A stretch of DNA of 56,682 nucleotides. Source: Microcaldota archaeon (GTDB lineage Archaea; Micrarchaeota; Micrarchaeia; Norongarragalinales; UBA8480). The translations under genes and the position numbers were made by a program. The stretch spans positions 1 through 56,682 of the forward strand of contig JAHFHC010000004.1 of the NCBI GenBank assembly GCA_023247085.1, in the 5' to 3' direction. Under the pieces are notes generated by a model. It made no database searches, was not told the DNA's origin, and worked only from the letters and a program-made list of their open reading frames with translations. Shown in pieces: positions 41,589 to 50,336 of this stretch (its first letter is position 1; the number at the start of each line of letters is the position of its first letter).

Positions 41589-42476
41589 CTACTTCTTTAC
41601 AGCTTTTTTCGCTGGTGTTTTTTTAACGTTTAAAACTAACTGAGTTTTTGCATCGCTTTTTATCCACGCGTATATTCCTACGAAGAAGAATGTTTGAATT
41701 ATTACAAGTGCTGGCGAGAAAATAGCAGAAATTAATGCAGATAGAGGCCGAACAGGAATACCTACGAAACTGAACGGCAAATCGCTAAGACCAGCTACTA
41801 ATTGTGGGATTAATTCAACTAAAGTAAATGCATAAACTATTGCTAATTCAACTAAAACAAGTGCGAATATCTTCAATGCTTTGCGGCACGTTATGTTCCA
41901 AGAAACGCTTAATGATTCTAGGATTTTTCCACCTTCTAAGTAAAGTCCGGTTGCTGCAAATAAACGCATTGAATTTCTCATTACAATGACAAAATATGCA
42001 ACAAATGGTAAAGCAGCGAATATTCCAAGTGCAATTGCTAAAATTGTATTTGACATTGAGAGAACTGCCCCAATTGCAAATACTATTCCAATGACTAGTA
42101 AAACTAACCATTTGAGTTCAAAAACCGAAAATACTGCAGCTAGTAACTCAGTTATGCCAATTGCAATTAGACCTAATACTGTTGAAATATTAAATTCGCG
42201 AACTTTTGAAAATTTAAGCAGCATAACTTTGAAAAGAAGTTTTAGTGCGAAGTAAACTAGAAGCATTATAACCGCAATATAAAAGAATACAACTGCAAAT
42301 GCAGCAATTATACCTGTTGTTTGAAAATCGAACAGTTTAGTGAAGCTAGTTACATCAAGTAAGTTCATGAAAAAGTAAAGAACGGCAAATATCAGGTAGA
42401 GCGTCCAGTAACTTTTTTCTTTAACCCAACTAAATGCAAATTTTATTAAGTCCGTAATGTCGCTTGAAAAAGTCAT
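41589..42476 (-). CDS. polytopic membrane protein, unknown
   Basis: 295 residues with about six hydrophobic segments and a Lys-rich tail (KKTPAKKAVKK) that would be cytosolic. It resembles archaeal DUF4013-type proteins in size and topology, with a helix-breaking LYLEGGKILESLSVSWN loop in the middle that is common in that group. The match is weak. It is transcribed with or after the UbiA gene (43-base gap). Confidence 0.6.
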   Translation of the reverse strand: MTFSSDITDLIKFAFSWVKEKSYWTLYLIFAVLYFFMNLLDVTSFTKLFDFQTTGIIAAFAVVFFYIAVIMLLVYFALKLLFKVMLLKFSKVREFNISTVLGLIAIGITELLAAVFSVFELKWLVLLVIGIVFAIGAVLSMSNTILAIALGIFAALPFVAYFVIVMRNSMRLFAATGLYLEGGKILESLSVSWNITCRKALKIFALVLVELAIVYAFTLVELIPQLVAGLSDLPFSFVGIPVRPLSALISAIFSPALVIIQTFFFVGIYAWIKSDAKTQLVLNVKKTPAKKAVKK

Positions 42477-42519
42477 TAAAATTTATTACCTCGTTCCGGT
42501 TTAACTATTATAGCTTGCT

Positions 42520-43404
42520 TTATAGAAGTGCAAAGCCCAAAAACGCAAGTACGCCTATTACTAAAGCAAGCAAGGTTTTGTTTCTGCACTCTTTTAATGT
42601 AAACAAGTCTTGACTTTTAAGTGTTTTGAAAACTGCAGTTAATAACAAGTAATCAGATATCGAAACAAGTCCCACATAAAGCACTTCAGCATTACTCGAG
42701 GTTTTTTCTAAAAATGGCAGAAAATTTAAAAATGAAAGAAGTGGGACAAAAGAAAGCAACACCGCTATTGATACAAGTATAGCTGAAAGAATAACCGTAT
42801 TTTTTGGTCCGATTAGCATTGGCAGCGTAGTGCCGCCTGCACGTTTGTCGCCTACTACATCGCGCAAGGTTATTATCAGCTCTCGACCAGTGCCAGTAAG
42901 AAACGCTATTATAACGATGAGGATTACACTTGGAACAAAATCGTTAGCGACGGCAAAATTGCCATATATGAACGGAGCAGTCATTGTCAAAGCGATAAAT
43001 AGATTGCCAACTAGCGGGAGTTTTTTGAAGACATTATCATAGAGTAGAGTGAGGAAAACATAAACAGCTGCTAGTAGAAACACAAACGTATTGACAAACC
43101 AAGTGAATGCTAAGCCAAATGCGAATAGTAGGATTGCGGCGTGCAAGGCGGTTTCTGGTTTGATTTTACCACTAACAAGGGGCCTATCTCGGCGGCCATT
43201 TGCTTTGTCGGTTCTTAGCCCGAAATAGTCATTTATTACAAAAGCACCGAGCGTGATAAGTACTGGGCCAATTGTTGGAAAAAGAAGAGAAAACGAAAAG
43301 CTCCGGGTAACAAGTAATTCACCAATTAGTACGCCAAAAAACGTAATGAGCGCGTGTTCGGTGCGGAACAACATATGCCAGTCTTTCAAATTTAAATTGT
43401 GCAT
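42520..43404 (-). CDS. ubiA: UbiA-family prenyltransferase, probable DGGGP synthase
   Basis: 294 residues, about nine hydrophobic segments. The two Asp-rich motifs are FVINDYFGLRTDKANGRRDRPLVSGKI and LRDVVGDKRAGGTTLPMLIG; the order and the RPLVSG segment fit the archaeal (S)-2,3-di-O-geranylgeranylglyceryl phosphate synthase. That enzyme adds the second geranylgeranyl chain of archaeal lipids. Other UbiA roles (quinone or heme) are less likely in this context but cannot be excluded. Confidence 0.85.
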   Translation of the reverse strand: MHNLNLKDWHMLFRTEHALITFFGVLIGELLVTRSFSFSLLFPTIGPVLITLGAFVINDYFGLRTDKANGRRDRPLVSGKIKPETALHAAILLFAFGLAFTWFVNTFVFLLAAVYVFLTLLYDNVFKKLPLVGNLFIALTMTAPFIYGNFAVANDFVPSVILIVIIAFLTGTGRELIITLRDVVGDKRAGGTTLPMLIGPKNTVILSAILVSIAVLLSFVPLLSFLNFLPFLEKTSSNAEVLYVGLVSISDYLLLTAVFKTLKSQDLFTLKECRNKTLLALVIGVLAFLGFALL

Positions 43405-43520
43405 TTTATTTAATCAACTCAATTAATTGAAATTATTTGCTAGGCGTCTGGATGAACGCATAGGGTAAATAGGATATAAAGTTCGGTTAAATAAATAATA
43501 GTTAGGAGACTAAACACAAC

Positions 43521-44609
43521 ATGACGCATATCGAAAGTGAAGGAATTTTTACAAGCGAAGCAACGCTATCGCCTGAGTTCGTGCCAGATGCCCCTATTCA
43601 TCGCGAGTCGCATTTACAACTAATTGAAGATGCATTGAAGCCAGCTTTGGCAAACAAGCGTCCAGATAACTTATTTTTATTTGGTCCAACTGGAGCTGGA
43701 AAAACTACTTGTGCAAAGTTCACTTGTAAGCAATTAGCAGAGTACAGGCCAAGCGTTTATTCAATTTATGTTAATTGCTGGGAATTCAACACCCGACTGG
43801 CTGTGTTATCACAAATAGCTGGGGCAATTGACATTGGATTTCCGCGCAGGGGGTTAGCTGGAGATGAAGTGTTCAGCCGAATTATTGAAATAACAAAAAA
43901 AAATAAGTCTACAATTATTGTTTTCCTCGACGAGTTTGACCAATTGTGTTTGAAAAAAGAAGAGGGAATCGTTTATGACTTAAGTAGAGCTGGAGAAAAT
44001 CACGGAGTCAACATGGGGATAGTCTGCATTTCAAACAAATCAAATTTATTAGACACAATTGACAGGCGCATACTAAGTTCATTCTCGCCGCAAAAGTTAG
44101 AATTTCAAAAATATACACCAGCAGAATTAAAGGATATTTTGCGCGAACGCGCAAAATCAGCTTTGCGGCCTGGCTCGTGGAATGAAGACGTAATTGGATT
44201 ATGCGCAGGCCACGCCGCTAAATTAGGGGGGGACTGTAGAATTGCTCTGCGTTCCTTGTGGCGAGCGGCTAGATTTGCAGACCGCAGTGGAATAAAAATA
44301 AGTGAACAGCACATTCGCCGCGCATTTGAAGAAAAAGGAGAGGAAAGTGAAAGCACTGCAGCAGTATTGAATGAAGTTGAGAAAAAAATAGTGGAATTGC
44401 TGCAAGCAAATGAAGGCAGTAACGGAATGCAAAGCGGGAAGTTATATGAATTACTTCAAAAAATTACGAGTGAACGAACCGCACGCAACACGCTTAATTC
44501 TTTAGCGCAGCGTGATATCATTGAAATAGTTGAAGTTGAAGGCAAGGAAATCGGCGGCAGGGGGAAGAGCCGGTTTATTAAATTAAAACAAAAAACAACC
44601 GGAATTTAA
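43521..44609 (+). CDS. cdc6: Orc1/Cdc6 replication initiator
   Basis: 362 residues. Walker A FGPTGAGKTT is at about 55-64, Walker B IVFLDEFDQL near 134, sensor 1 IVCISNKSNL near 170, and a winged helix covers about 280-355. The protein binds origin repeats (ORB) and recruits MCM. It is shorter than the usual 390-420. The 116-base gap upstream shows AT-rich stretches and AGGAG before the ATG, but I cannot see ORB-type G-rich inverted repeats, so an origin here is not supported. Confidence 0.93.
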   Translation: MTHIESEGIFTSEATLSPEFVPDAPIHRESHLQLIEDALKPALANKRPDNLFLFGPTGAGKTTCAKFTCKQLAEYRPSVYSIYVNCWEFNTRLAVLSQIAGAIDIGFPRRGLAGDEVFSRIIEITKKNKSTIIVFLDEFDQLCLKKEEGIVYDLSRAGENHGVNMGIVCISNKSNLLDTIDRRILSSFSPQKLEFQKYTPAELKDILRERAKSALRPGSWNEDVIGLCAGHAAKLGGDCRIALRSLWRAARFADRSGIKISEQHIRRAFEEKGEESESTAAVLNEVEKKIVELLQANEGSNGMQSGKLYELLQKITSERTARNTLNSLAQRDIIEIVEVEGKEIGGRGKSRFIKLKQKTTGI

Positions 44610-44635
44610 ATCTAGAAGGTTTAGGCTATACGCAT

Positions 44636-45181
44636 ATGGTCGCGCAAATACAAACCATTCAGAGAACACAGGCACATGGTTTAAATGCACATGTTAGTTA
44701 TGAAACGGTTGGAGATGGCAAAAGAATCAAGTTCACGTTTAAGCTTGGAACTCGACTTAAACCGGCATCACGCTTACACTTTTTTATTCCTCTAAACTCA
44801 GAGCAACTTACGGCGATTGAAAAATATAGAGAACATGTGTCAGAAGAAAACGCACCTGCTTATGCGTCAGTTACATTAAATCAGGATGCAAAAACTCTAA
44901 CTTGGCGATTGTTTCATCCACATGGACTTGATCGCAATGTAGAAGTGTTCAGAGCACCAATTAGAAAAGGAATTGCAACAGCGGTTCACTTAGCAATTAC
45001 TAGGTTTCTCGCAGATCGCTATGCATCTCATCGGATTATACACGATAATCGTATTCCCTTAGAGCGAATAGAACACTTGCGCCAAATGGGAATCAATCAC
45101 CGCTTGAGGTATAGAATTGAGGACTATTATGAAATAATTAGAAGTTACGCTAAACGTAAAGGGTTACTTCTTGAAGAATAA
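44636..45181 (+). CDS. unknown basic protein downstream of cdc6
   Basis: 181 residues, no membrane segment. The first half has a beta pattern (HVSYETVGDGKRIKFTFKLG...LHFFIPLNSEQL), the second is helical and basic (APIRKGIATAVHLAITRFLADRY...MGINHRLRYRIEDYYEIIRSYAKRKG). I do not recognise it. It starts 26 bases after cdc6 and may be in one transcript. Its last 18 bases overlap the end of the YchF-like gene on the other strand. Confidence 0.65.
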   Translation: MVAQIQTIQRTQAHGLNAHVSYETVGDGKRIKFTFKLGTRLKPASRLHFFIPLNSEQLTAIEKYREHVSEENAPAYASVTLNQDAKTLTWRLFHPHGLDRNVEVFRAPIRKGIATAVHLAITRFLADRYASHRIIHDNRIPLERIEHLRQMGINHRLRYRIEDYYEIIRSYAKRKGLLLEE

Positions 45182-46351
45182 TTCGATTACGTCCCTGTGC
45201 TTTAGTGGATGGTCTTTGCCAATTGGCTTTTTTTGTTTTACATCAACTGCCTTGATGAAGCCACGACCCATATCCGTGTGTAAACTGAACGCAAAATCAA
45301 GCGCAGTTGAACCTGGAGGAAGCAGAAAAACGTCTGGCAGGACATTGCCTTGGGAGTCGGCAAGTTTGTTCACTCCACCGGGGAATATAGCTAAGTATTT
45401 CAAGTAGTCAAGTACAGCTGCGTTGAGTGTTTTTTGTACTCCGCTTCCGTTGAACTTTTGTAATACAAGTTGCAGGAACTGCATTGCTTTTTTTTGGCCG
45501 TCGTTAAGTTCTTTAGTTATTTCAAATGTGGCGTCGCCTGGAATATATTTTATGAAGCCGCGTTTGTTGGCTTCTTTTAGGGTTATTTCAGCTTCTGCAG
45601 AGCAAGGAACGATTAAATAGTTTGGAAAAGTTTGGCTTAGTTTTTCAATATTCTTTGCAGAGGTAGGTAAGTCACATTTGTTCGCAGCTATTATTATTGG
45701 TTTACCGATTTCGCGTAGGGTTTGGCAGAATTGCATTTTGTTTGTTTCGGTCCATGCAGCTAAATGCGTTTCGGTTAAATGTAGCGTTGAAAGAGTTTTT
45801 TGTACAGCATAGTGAGATATCCCTAGCCCAGTGAATTGAATAAAGAGCACTTCTTCGTTTTTCTTGTTTAAGTTGCCTTCCCTGACTAGTTTGTGCCAAT
45901 TGTTTTCCAAAATTCCTTTGAACCAATAGTTGAGTTCTAGTTCAAGGAATTGAACATCTTTTACAGGATCATGACTACCGGTTTCAACTGCTTCGCCGTT
46001 TTCGTTTGTTGAACCAGACGCGTCAACTATGTGAATTAGAATATCAGCTTGGCGTAAATCGTCGAGGAATTTGTTTCCAAGCCCTTTTCCTTCATGCGCG
46101 CCTGGAACTAAACCCGCTACGTCAAGTACTTCAACTGGAACAAAACGACGAGAGTTAATGCAATAGCCTGTACGCGGATTACATTGCACGTTGAACTCCT
46201 TGTCAACGCATTCAACTTCAATATAGCCAATGCCACGGTTCGGCTTAATTGTGGTAAATGGCCTTGCTGACCGCTCTACAGGCACGCTTGTAAGCGCTTG
46301 AAAAAAAGTTGATTTTCCACTTGATGGTTTTCCGATTAATCCAACTAGCAT
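45164..46351 (-). CDS. ychF: YchF-like Obg-family GTPase with TGS domain
   Basis: 395 residues. [12 protein letters not shown] is the P-loop, [29 protein letters not shown] the G3 region and AANKCDLP the G4 motif. A helical insert follows, then a C-terminal TGS-like domain ending [19 protein letters not shown]. This archaeal/eukaryotic length fits the YchF/OLA1-like group (COG0012 side branch) that acts with ribosomes. The G4 motif NKCD is of the GTP type, so it may prefer GTP over the ATP used by OLA1. The start is divergent from RFC-L. Confidence 0.9.
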   Translation of the reverse strand: MLVGLIGKPSSGKSTFFQALTSVPVERSARPFTTIKPNRGIGYIEVECVDKEFNVQCNPRTGYCINSRRFVPVEVLDVAGLVPGAHEGKGLGNKFLDDLRQADILIHIVDASGSTNENGEAVETGSHDPVKDVQFLELELNYWFKGILENNWHKLVREGNLNKKNEEVLFIQFTGLGISHYAVQKTLSTLHLTETHLAAWTETNKMQFCQTLREIGKPIIIAANKCDLPTSAKNIEKLSQTFPNYLIVPCSAEAEITLKEANKRGFIKYIPGDATFEITKELNDGQKKAMQFLQLVLQKFNGSGVQKTLNAAVLDYLKYLAIFPGGVNKLADSQGNVLPDVFLLPPGSTALDFAFSLHTDMGRGFIKAVDVKQKKPIGKDHPLKHRDVIELFFKK

Positions 46352-46419
46352 AAATAACGTATTTATTCGGAGAGAAATGGTTTAACTTCTTTTGCAACGC
46401 ATTTTATACGTATTTCATT

Positions 46420-47619
46420 ATGCTGCACGCGTTGTTCACTGAAAAATATAGCCCAAAGAAGCTTGACGATGTCATTGGAAACGATGACGGTAGAAAAGAG
46501 ATGAAAACTTGGGCACTTGAATTTGAACGGAATAAAATACAAAAACCGCTTTTAATATACGGCCCACCGGGAATAGGAAAAACTTCAGCTGTGCGGGCAC
46601 TTGCACGTGAAATGGAGTGGACGCTGGTTGAAACAAATGCTTCAGATGTACGCGATCCAGAAAGTCTGCGTAAAGCAATAGGCGAGAATAGCAGGGGGCT
46701 ATTCAATCAACGCAGGTTGATTTTACTTGATGAAATAGACGGCGCATTTGACAGGGGCGAAGATACTGAATTAACCCGAGTGTTAAAAGAAAACCAGCAG
46801 CCAATTATCTTAACCGCTAATGACATATGGGATAAGCATTTGGCTAACATTCGCCCCCTTTGCAAGCAAATTGAATTTAAGAAAGTCAACACGCGCGGAA
46901 TTGCAGATTTATTGCAACGCATCGTAACAGCTGAACAGTTGAAAGTTGAGAAATCGAGCGTAGACGTAATTGCTAAAGGTTGTGGTGGCGACGTTAGATC
47001 CGCATTAATAGATTTACAGTCAGGGGCAAACGATAGCGGTTCACGCGATAGGGAAGCTAATGTGTTTGAAGCTGTGCGCATTGTTTTCAAAACATCTGAA
47101 TACACAAAATCTATTGCTGCTTCTGAAAATCTGGATATTGACCTCGACTTATTCACAAAGTGGATTGAAGAGAATGTTCCCATTGAATACGAATTAAGCG
47201 AAGATAAAGCCAAGGCGTTTGCGTGGTTAGCTAAGAGTGACATTATGCAAGGACGAATACGCGAACGGCAATATTGGGGTTTGCTTAGGTATGTACGCGC
47301 ATATAGCCATGGCGGCGTAAGCCTTTCAAAAAAAGAGATGTACCGCAAGTTTACTCCGTATCAATTTCCATCATTGCTTCGCGTTTTATCAGCAAGCAAA
47401 GGAAAACGAAGCGTATTGAAGTCAATTTGCAATAAAATAGGGAATAAGATGCATTGCTCTTCTGCAAAAGTAATTGAAAACTTATTCTTAATGGCAAATG
47501 AAGAACTGTCAACTTGGGCTGAACTAGATGAAGATGAAGCAAAGCTCTTGAAGAACTTTTCAATCGCCGGAAACGAGTTTAAACCAGACAAAGACAAGAA
47601 GCGCAAGTACAAGGAGTAA
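46420..47619 (+). CDS. rfcL: replication factor C large subunit
   Basis: 399 residues. TEKYSPKKLDDVIGND opens the AAA+ domain; Walker A YGPPGIGKTS is at about 47-56, Walker B LILLDEIDG near 104, and CGGDVRSALIDLQ is the sensor 2 region. A helical collar domain fills the rest. RFC-L with RFC-S loads PCNA. The C-terminus is basic (PDKDKKRKYKE), and I see no PIP box, which many RFC-L proteins carry there. No small subunit gene is in the window. The last 60 bases overlap a convergent gene. Confidence 0.94.
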   Translation: MLHALFTEKYSPKKLDDVIGNDDGRKEMKTWALEFERNKIQKPLLIYGPPGIGKTSAVRALAREMEWTLVETNASDVRDPESLRKAIGENSRGLFNQRRLILLDEIDGAFDRGEDTELTRVLKENQQPIILTANDIWDKHLANIRPLCKQIEFKKVNTRGIADLLQRIVTAEQLKVEKSSVDVIAKGCGGDVRSALIDLQSGANDSGSRDREANVFEAVRIVFKTSEYTKSIAASENLDIDLDLFTKWIEENVPIEYELSEDKAKAFAWLAKSDIMQGRIRERQYWGLLRYVRAYSHGGVSLSKKEMYRKFTPYQFPSLLRVLSASKGKRSVLKSICNKIGNKMHCSSAKVIENLFLMANEELSTWAELDEDEAKLLKNFSIAGNEFKPDKDKKRKYKE

Positions 47620-48288
47620 TGGAATTAGGTTTGCTACATTGGAATACGTTTGTACAAAGAAGTCGTTCACTTCTTGACTCAACGTCTTTTCTTCAATAAA
47701 CGCAATTTCAAAGCTGCTTGTAATTGGGCCTTTAAATGAAGCTAAGTTACGTCCAGTTTCTCTACTTTCAGGCCTCACTGTTGAAAAAGCGTCGCCATCG
47801 GGAATTTCAAAAATAAACTCGCCTATGTTTCCAAGCACAATTTCCTTTGACTGTAAACGTTTGACATTGAGAAGAGAAAAATTCAACGAATATTCAACAA
47901 CGCGTGTACTCTTCACTTTTTTACTAAGAATAGCAGGGGATACGTCATACTCAACCACTATAACCGCTGGATTTTGCGGAATAGAAGTGTCACGTTTTGC
48001 AACTATACGCGTTGAATTCACATACACAAGCGGACCGTAAACATGATAGTCTATATTATCACTATAAGCCCGCCAATCAGAAATAGTGCTTTTGCCAAGC
48101 GTTAAACTAGATGAAAAAGCGCTTTTTTCAGCTGCGTTTTCAAGCAACACAACGGTTTTCTCAATCACATGAACTTTATCTGGAGATAGCTGGAAAGTCA
48201 TCGACGTAGAGGCGTCTATGTACGCATTGGCAAGCCCCGAAAGTAGAAAAACAGAAAAAACCAACACCAATAATAGCCGTTTAGACAT
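47560..48288 (-). CDS. secreted protein with C-terminal membrane anchor, unknown
   Basis: 242 residues from the ATG at 48288. A signal peptide (about 1-22, ending GLANA), a beta-rich outer domain (about 25-205) and a C-terminal membrane helix (NLIPLLLVLALLVFVWFKL) are visible. The outer domain has paired strands (YHVYGPLVYVNSTRIVAKRD; AVIVVEYDVSP) suggestive of an Ig- or cadherin-like sandwich. It faces the pilin-like cluster divergently. Its 3' end overlaps rfcL by 60 bases. Confidence 0.65.
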   Translation of the reverse strand: MSKRLLLVLVFSVFLLSGLANAYIDASTSMTFQLSPDKVHVIEKTVVLLENAAEKSAFSSSLTLGKSTISDWRAYSDNIDYHVYGPLVYVNSTRIVAKRDTSIPQNPAVIVVEYDVSPAILSKKVKSTRVVEYSLNFSLLNVKRLQSKEIVLGNIGEFIFEIPDGDAFSTVRPESRETGRNLASFKGPITSSFEIAFIEEKTLSQEVNDFFVQTYSNVANLIPLLLVLALLVFVWFKLVSGD

Positions 48289-48338
48289 TTTTTTAACCGT
48301 AAGATAAAAAAGGCGTTTTCGGTATTTTAACCCTGCGC

Positions 48339-48851
48339 ATGTTTGGCACATACCTTTCCAGTATCTCAATTGCAACATTCTTACTTATCTTAGCAGCGTA
48401 CAGCAATGCAAGCAGCGATTATGCCACAACAAAAATGACTATGCTTGAAGTTAAAAACGTTTATTTTCAAAAAGCGCATTTGCAAACACTAGTGACACAA
48501 GTTTTACAAGAGGCAAGCACCGATTCAATTCCTGGAGCAAATGTGAAAACTTGTATTGAAAAACGAGTAAATGCCGTACAAAAGCTCATTAGCCTAGCGG
48601 CAATTTTAGCAACTTATGATGTTGACACGAAAGTCGGTTTCGTTTCTGGAAATAACTGCAATTGTACTTCGTTAAGCAATAATGACCACGAATTGCTTGA
48701 AAACAACGAAGAAACGCTAACTGCAGTTGGCCAGATTTTAACTTGTACTGAGAATGGATTGCAAATTGCAAAACTAGGAGTAAACGGCATAGGCGCAATT
48801 TTGTTTACAACGAAAAATCCAGAAGCAAGAATTGTGGTTAAAGATGCTTAA
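48339..48851 (+). CDS. pilin-like membrane-anchored protein 1
   Basis: 170 residues. A short N-terminal hydrophobic helix (SISIATFLLILAAYSNASS) is followed by a soluble outer domain with six cysteines that may pair (TCIEKR, NNCNCTS, ILTCTENG). First of four overlapping small genes with the same layout; probably a surface or minor pilin-like subunit. No class III cleavage motif is evident. Function unknown. Confidence 0.6.
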   Translation: MFGTYLSSISIATFLLILAAYSNASSDYATTKMTMLEVKNVYFQKAHLQTLVTQVLQEASTDSIPGANVKTCIEKRVNAVQKLISLAAILATYDVDTKVGFVSGNNCNCTSLSNNDHELLENNEETLTAVGQILTCTENGLQIAKLGVNGIGAILFTTKNPEARIVVKDA

Positions 48852-49065
48852 TTCAATTACAATACTCTTGTTCGTTTGCATTTCATTATCAATTATATTT
48901 TCGACATTTGCAATTCAACATAATACTGAAACACAACTGAGGCTATTTGTAACCGAGTTTGGCAATGAACAAAAATGCTTTAGCAAACAGATTATGCAAA
49001 GCCAGCGAATGGAAGTGAACTATTCTATAACAAACGTTACAAACCGCGGAGGCGATGCGTGTTGA
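48844..49065 (+). CDS. pilin-like membrane-anchored protein 2
   Basis: 73 residues. The ATG at 48844 overlaps the stop of gene 1 by eight bases. N-terminal helix SITILLFVCISLSIIFSTFAI, then a short outer part with two cysteines (KCFSKQ and a C-terminal DAC) and N-glycosylation sites (NYS, NVT). It is a small subunit in the same coupled cluster. Confidence 0.6.
   Translation: MLNSITILLFVCISLSIIFSTFAIQHNTETQLRLFVTEFGNEQKCFSKQIMQSQRMEVNYSITNVTNRGGDAC
49048..49052 (+). promoter_or_regulatory. ribosome binding site of pilin-like gene 3
   Basis: GGAGG lies six bases before the GTG at 49059, inside the coding end of gene 2. It decides for the GTG start and supports translation coupling. Confidence 0.6.
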
Positions 49066-49265
49066 TTGAACTTGATGCCTCCATTGCACTGAGCTTACTC
49101 GTTATTGCGCTATTCATATTTTCTTTTACAGCAATCATAACTGTTGACTCGCTTAAAAGCAAAATAGATGAAATAAAAGCATTTCAAAATAACTCCAGTT
49201 GCATTGTGCGCGTGCAACTTATAAACAACGAATTGGTGGAAAACTGTGGCTATCCTTTCCCTTGA
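49059..49265 (+). CDS. pilin-like membrane-anchored protein 3
   Basis: 68 residues, GTG start. LIELDASIALSLLVIALFIFSFTAII begins with a LDAS motif followed by the hydrophobic helix, as in its neighbour gene 4. The outer part holds NNSSCIVRVQ and a C-terminal NCGYP, so two cysteines remain. It overlaps gene 2 by seven bases and gene 4 by twenty. Confidence 0.6.
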   Translation: MLIELDASIALSLLVIALFIFSFTAIITVDSLKSKIDEIKAFQNNSSCIVRVQLINNELVENCGYPFP

Positions 49266-49644
49266 TGCCTCGCTCTGCATTTTACTAATTGTAGCTTCCG
49301 CGAACTTGCTTTTTATTAATGTGCACAATTTTGACTTATCTACCGGCGACTTGCAAGCCAGGATAATTGCAGACGACATAGGGTTGGCATTTCAAAAAGA
49401 AAAAACCAGTCTCGATAACTTGCGAAATGGAAACGTTGAACCAATTCAGGAAAAACTAGAGAAATTAAGCCAATGTATTGAAATACAAATTAGCAATACC
49501 AAATTCACAAAAGATCAGGCGCTTGAAAATCCAATTGTAAGAAATAAACAAAAACCATGTAGTGGAGACCGCGTTTCACAAACAGTTCTAGTTGCAAGCG
49601 ACAACGAAATTTATGCGGCAACCGTTTGGGTTTACTTTAAATGA
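49246..49644 (+). CDS. pilin-like membrane-anchored protein 4
   Basis: 132 residues, GTG start. MAILSLDASLCILLIVASANLLFI repeats the LDAS-plus-helix layout of gene 3, so the two are related. The outer domain (about 35-132) has a FQKEKTSLDNLRNG helix and two cysteines. Its end overlaps the convergent class III pilin gene by thirteen bases. Confidence 0.62.
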   Translation: MAILSLDASLCILLIVASANLLFINVHNFDLSTGDLQARIIADDIGLAFQKEKTSLDNLRNGNVEPIQEKLEKLSQCIEIQISNTKFTKDQALENPIVRNKQKPCSGDRVSQTVLVASDNEIYAATVWVYFK

Positions 49645-50012
49645 ACTGCTACACCTGCGTCTGTTTTTTCAAATGCTAAATCATTTTCACCTTTTTCAAC
49701 AAACAAACCACCCTCGATCAACCCGGGGGCATTGATCGCTTCGTTGAAAGGTCCGGTTATTTCTTCATTAGCGAAAGTTAGGTTAAATTGAACTGGCGAA
49801 TGTAAACGCATTGACAAGCGCGTCCCAGCAGGCATTAAGTTCAATTCATTTACTTTATAGCCGATTTGGTTGGCAATTGAATGAACCGAAGTGTTCAAAA
49901 ATAGAGCGTAACTGTTTTGAAAGGAGGAAAGCGCGGCCGGCATAACTATTGCATAAGTGGCTAGGGTAACCACCAATACAATTAGATATTCCATAGTGGC
50001 TTGGCCGCGCAT
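49632..50012 (-). CDS. archaeal type IV pilin-like protein with class III signal peptide
   Basis: 126 residues. MRGQATMEYLIVLVVTLATYAIV has the FlaK/EppA-type cleavage site after Gly3, with Gln at +1 and Glu5 after it (QATMEYL), followed by the hydrophobic assembly helix. The outer domain is beta-rich and ends in AGVAVHLK. The mature protein would join a pilus or a pseudopilus. Together with the next gene upstream it forms a two-gene minus-strand unit. Confidence 0.82.
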   Translation of the reverse strand: MRGQATMEYLIVLVVTLATYAIVMPAALSSFQNSYALFLNTSVHSIANQIGYKVNELNLMPAGTRLSMRLHSPVQFNLTFANEEITGPFNEAINAPGLIEGGLFVEKGENDLAFEKTDAGVAVHLK

Positions 50013-50018
50013 TTTTCC

Positions 50019-50222
50019 TCACGACAGTTCATTTATGCTTGACAAAATCTGGTCAGTTTTGTTGGACAATACGTTCGCGCTTTTAACCGCAGTTGTTTCC
50101 AGTTGGGTAATTAGTATAAACGCAATTGCTATGATCGCAGCAGTAAGCACCAGCATTTCTGCACTGATTTGACCCCGAAATCGGCGCTTTGCAATAGAAA
50201 TCCATAATTTGTTAAACCGCAT
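50019..50222 (-). CDS. short pilin-like protein with class III signal peptide
   Basis: 67 residues. A basic leader (MRFNKLWISIAKRRFRG) precedes QISAEMLVLTAAIIAIAFILITQ, a class III site with Glu at +5. Only about 25 residues follow the helix, as in UPF0333-like (DUF1628-type) major pilins of archaea. It lies six bases upstream of the longer pilin gene, so they are cotranscribed and may coassemble. Confidence 0.82.
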   Translation of the reverse strand: MRFNKLWISIAKRRFRGQISAEMLVLTAAIIAIAFILITQLETTAVKSANVLSNKTDQILSSINELS

Positions 50223-50261
50223 AGCAGAAACAAAGCAGCTATCAGTTCAAAACCATTAGGG

Positions 50262-50288
50262 TAAAAAAAGCGGACAAAAAGAAAAAGG
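50262..50288 (-). terminator. T-rich terminator after the site-2 protease gene
   Basis: On the minus strand T-runs of five, five and seven follow the S2P stop at 50337 by about 50 bases. It lies just upstream of the short pilin gene. Confidence 0.45.
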
Positions 50289-50336
50289 TCCAAGGAGTGA
50301 ATTTCTGTTTGTGTATTATATCAGCTAGGGTTTTGC

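Noticed and set aside
43405-43520. Replication origin next to cdc6
   Set aside because: The gap is only 116 bases and shows no origin-recognition-box-like G-rich inverted repeats; only promoter-like AT stretches and AGGAG are seen.
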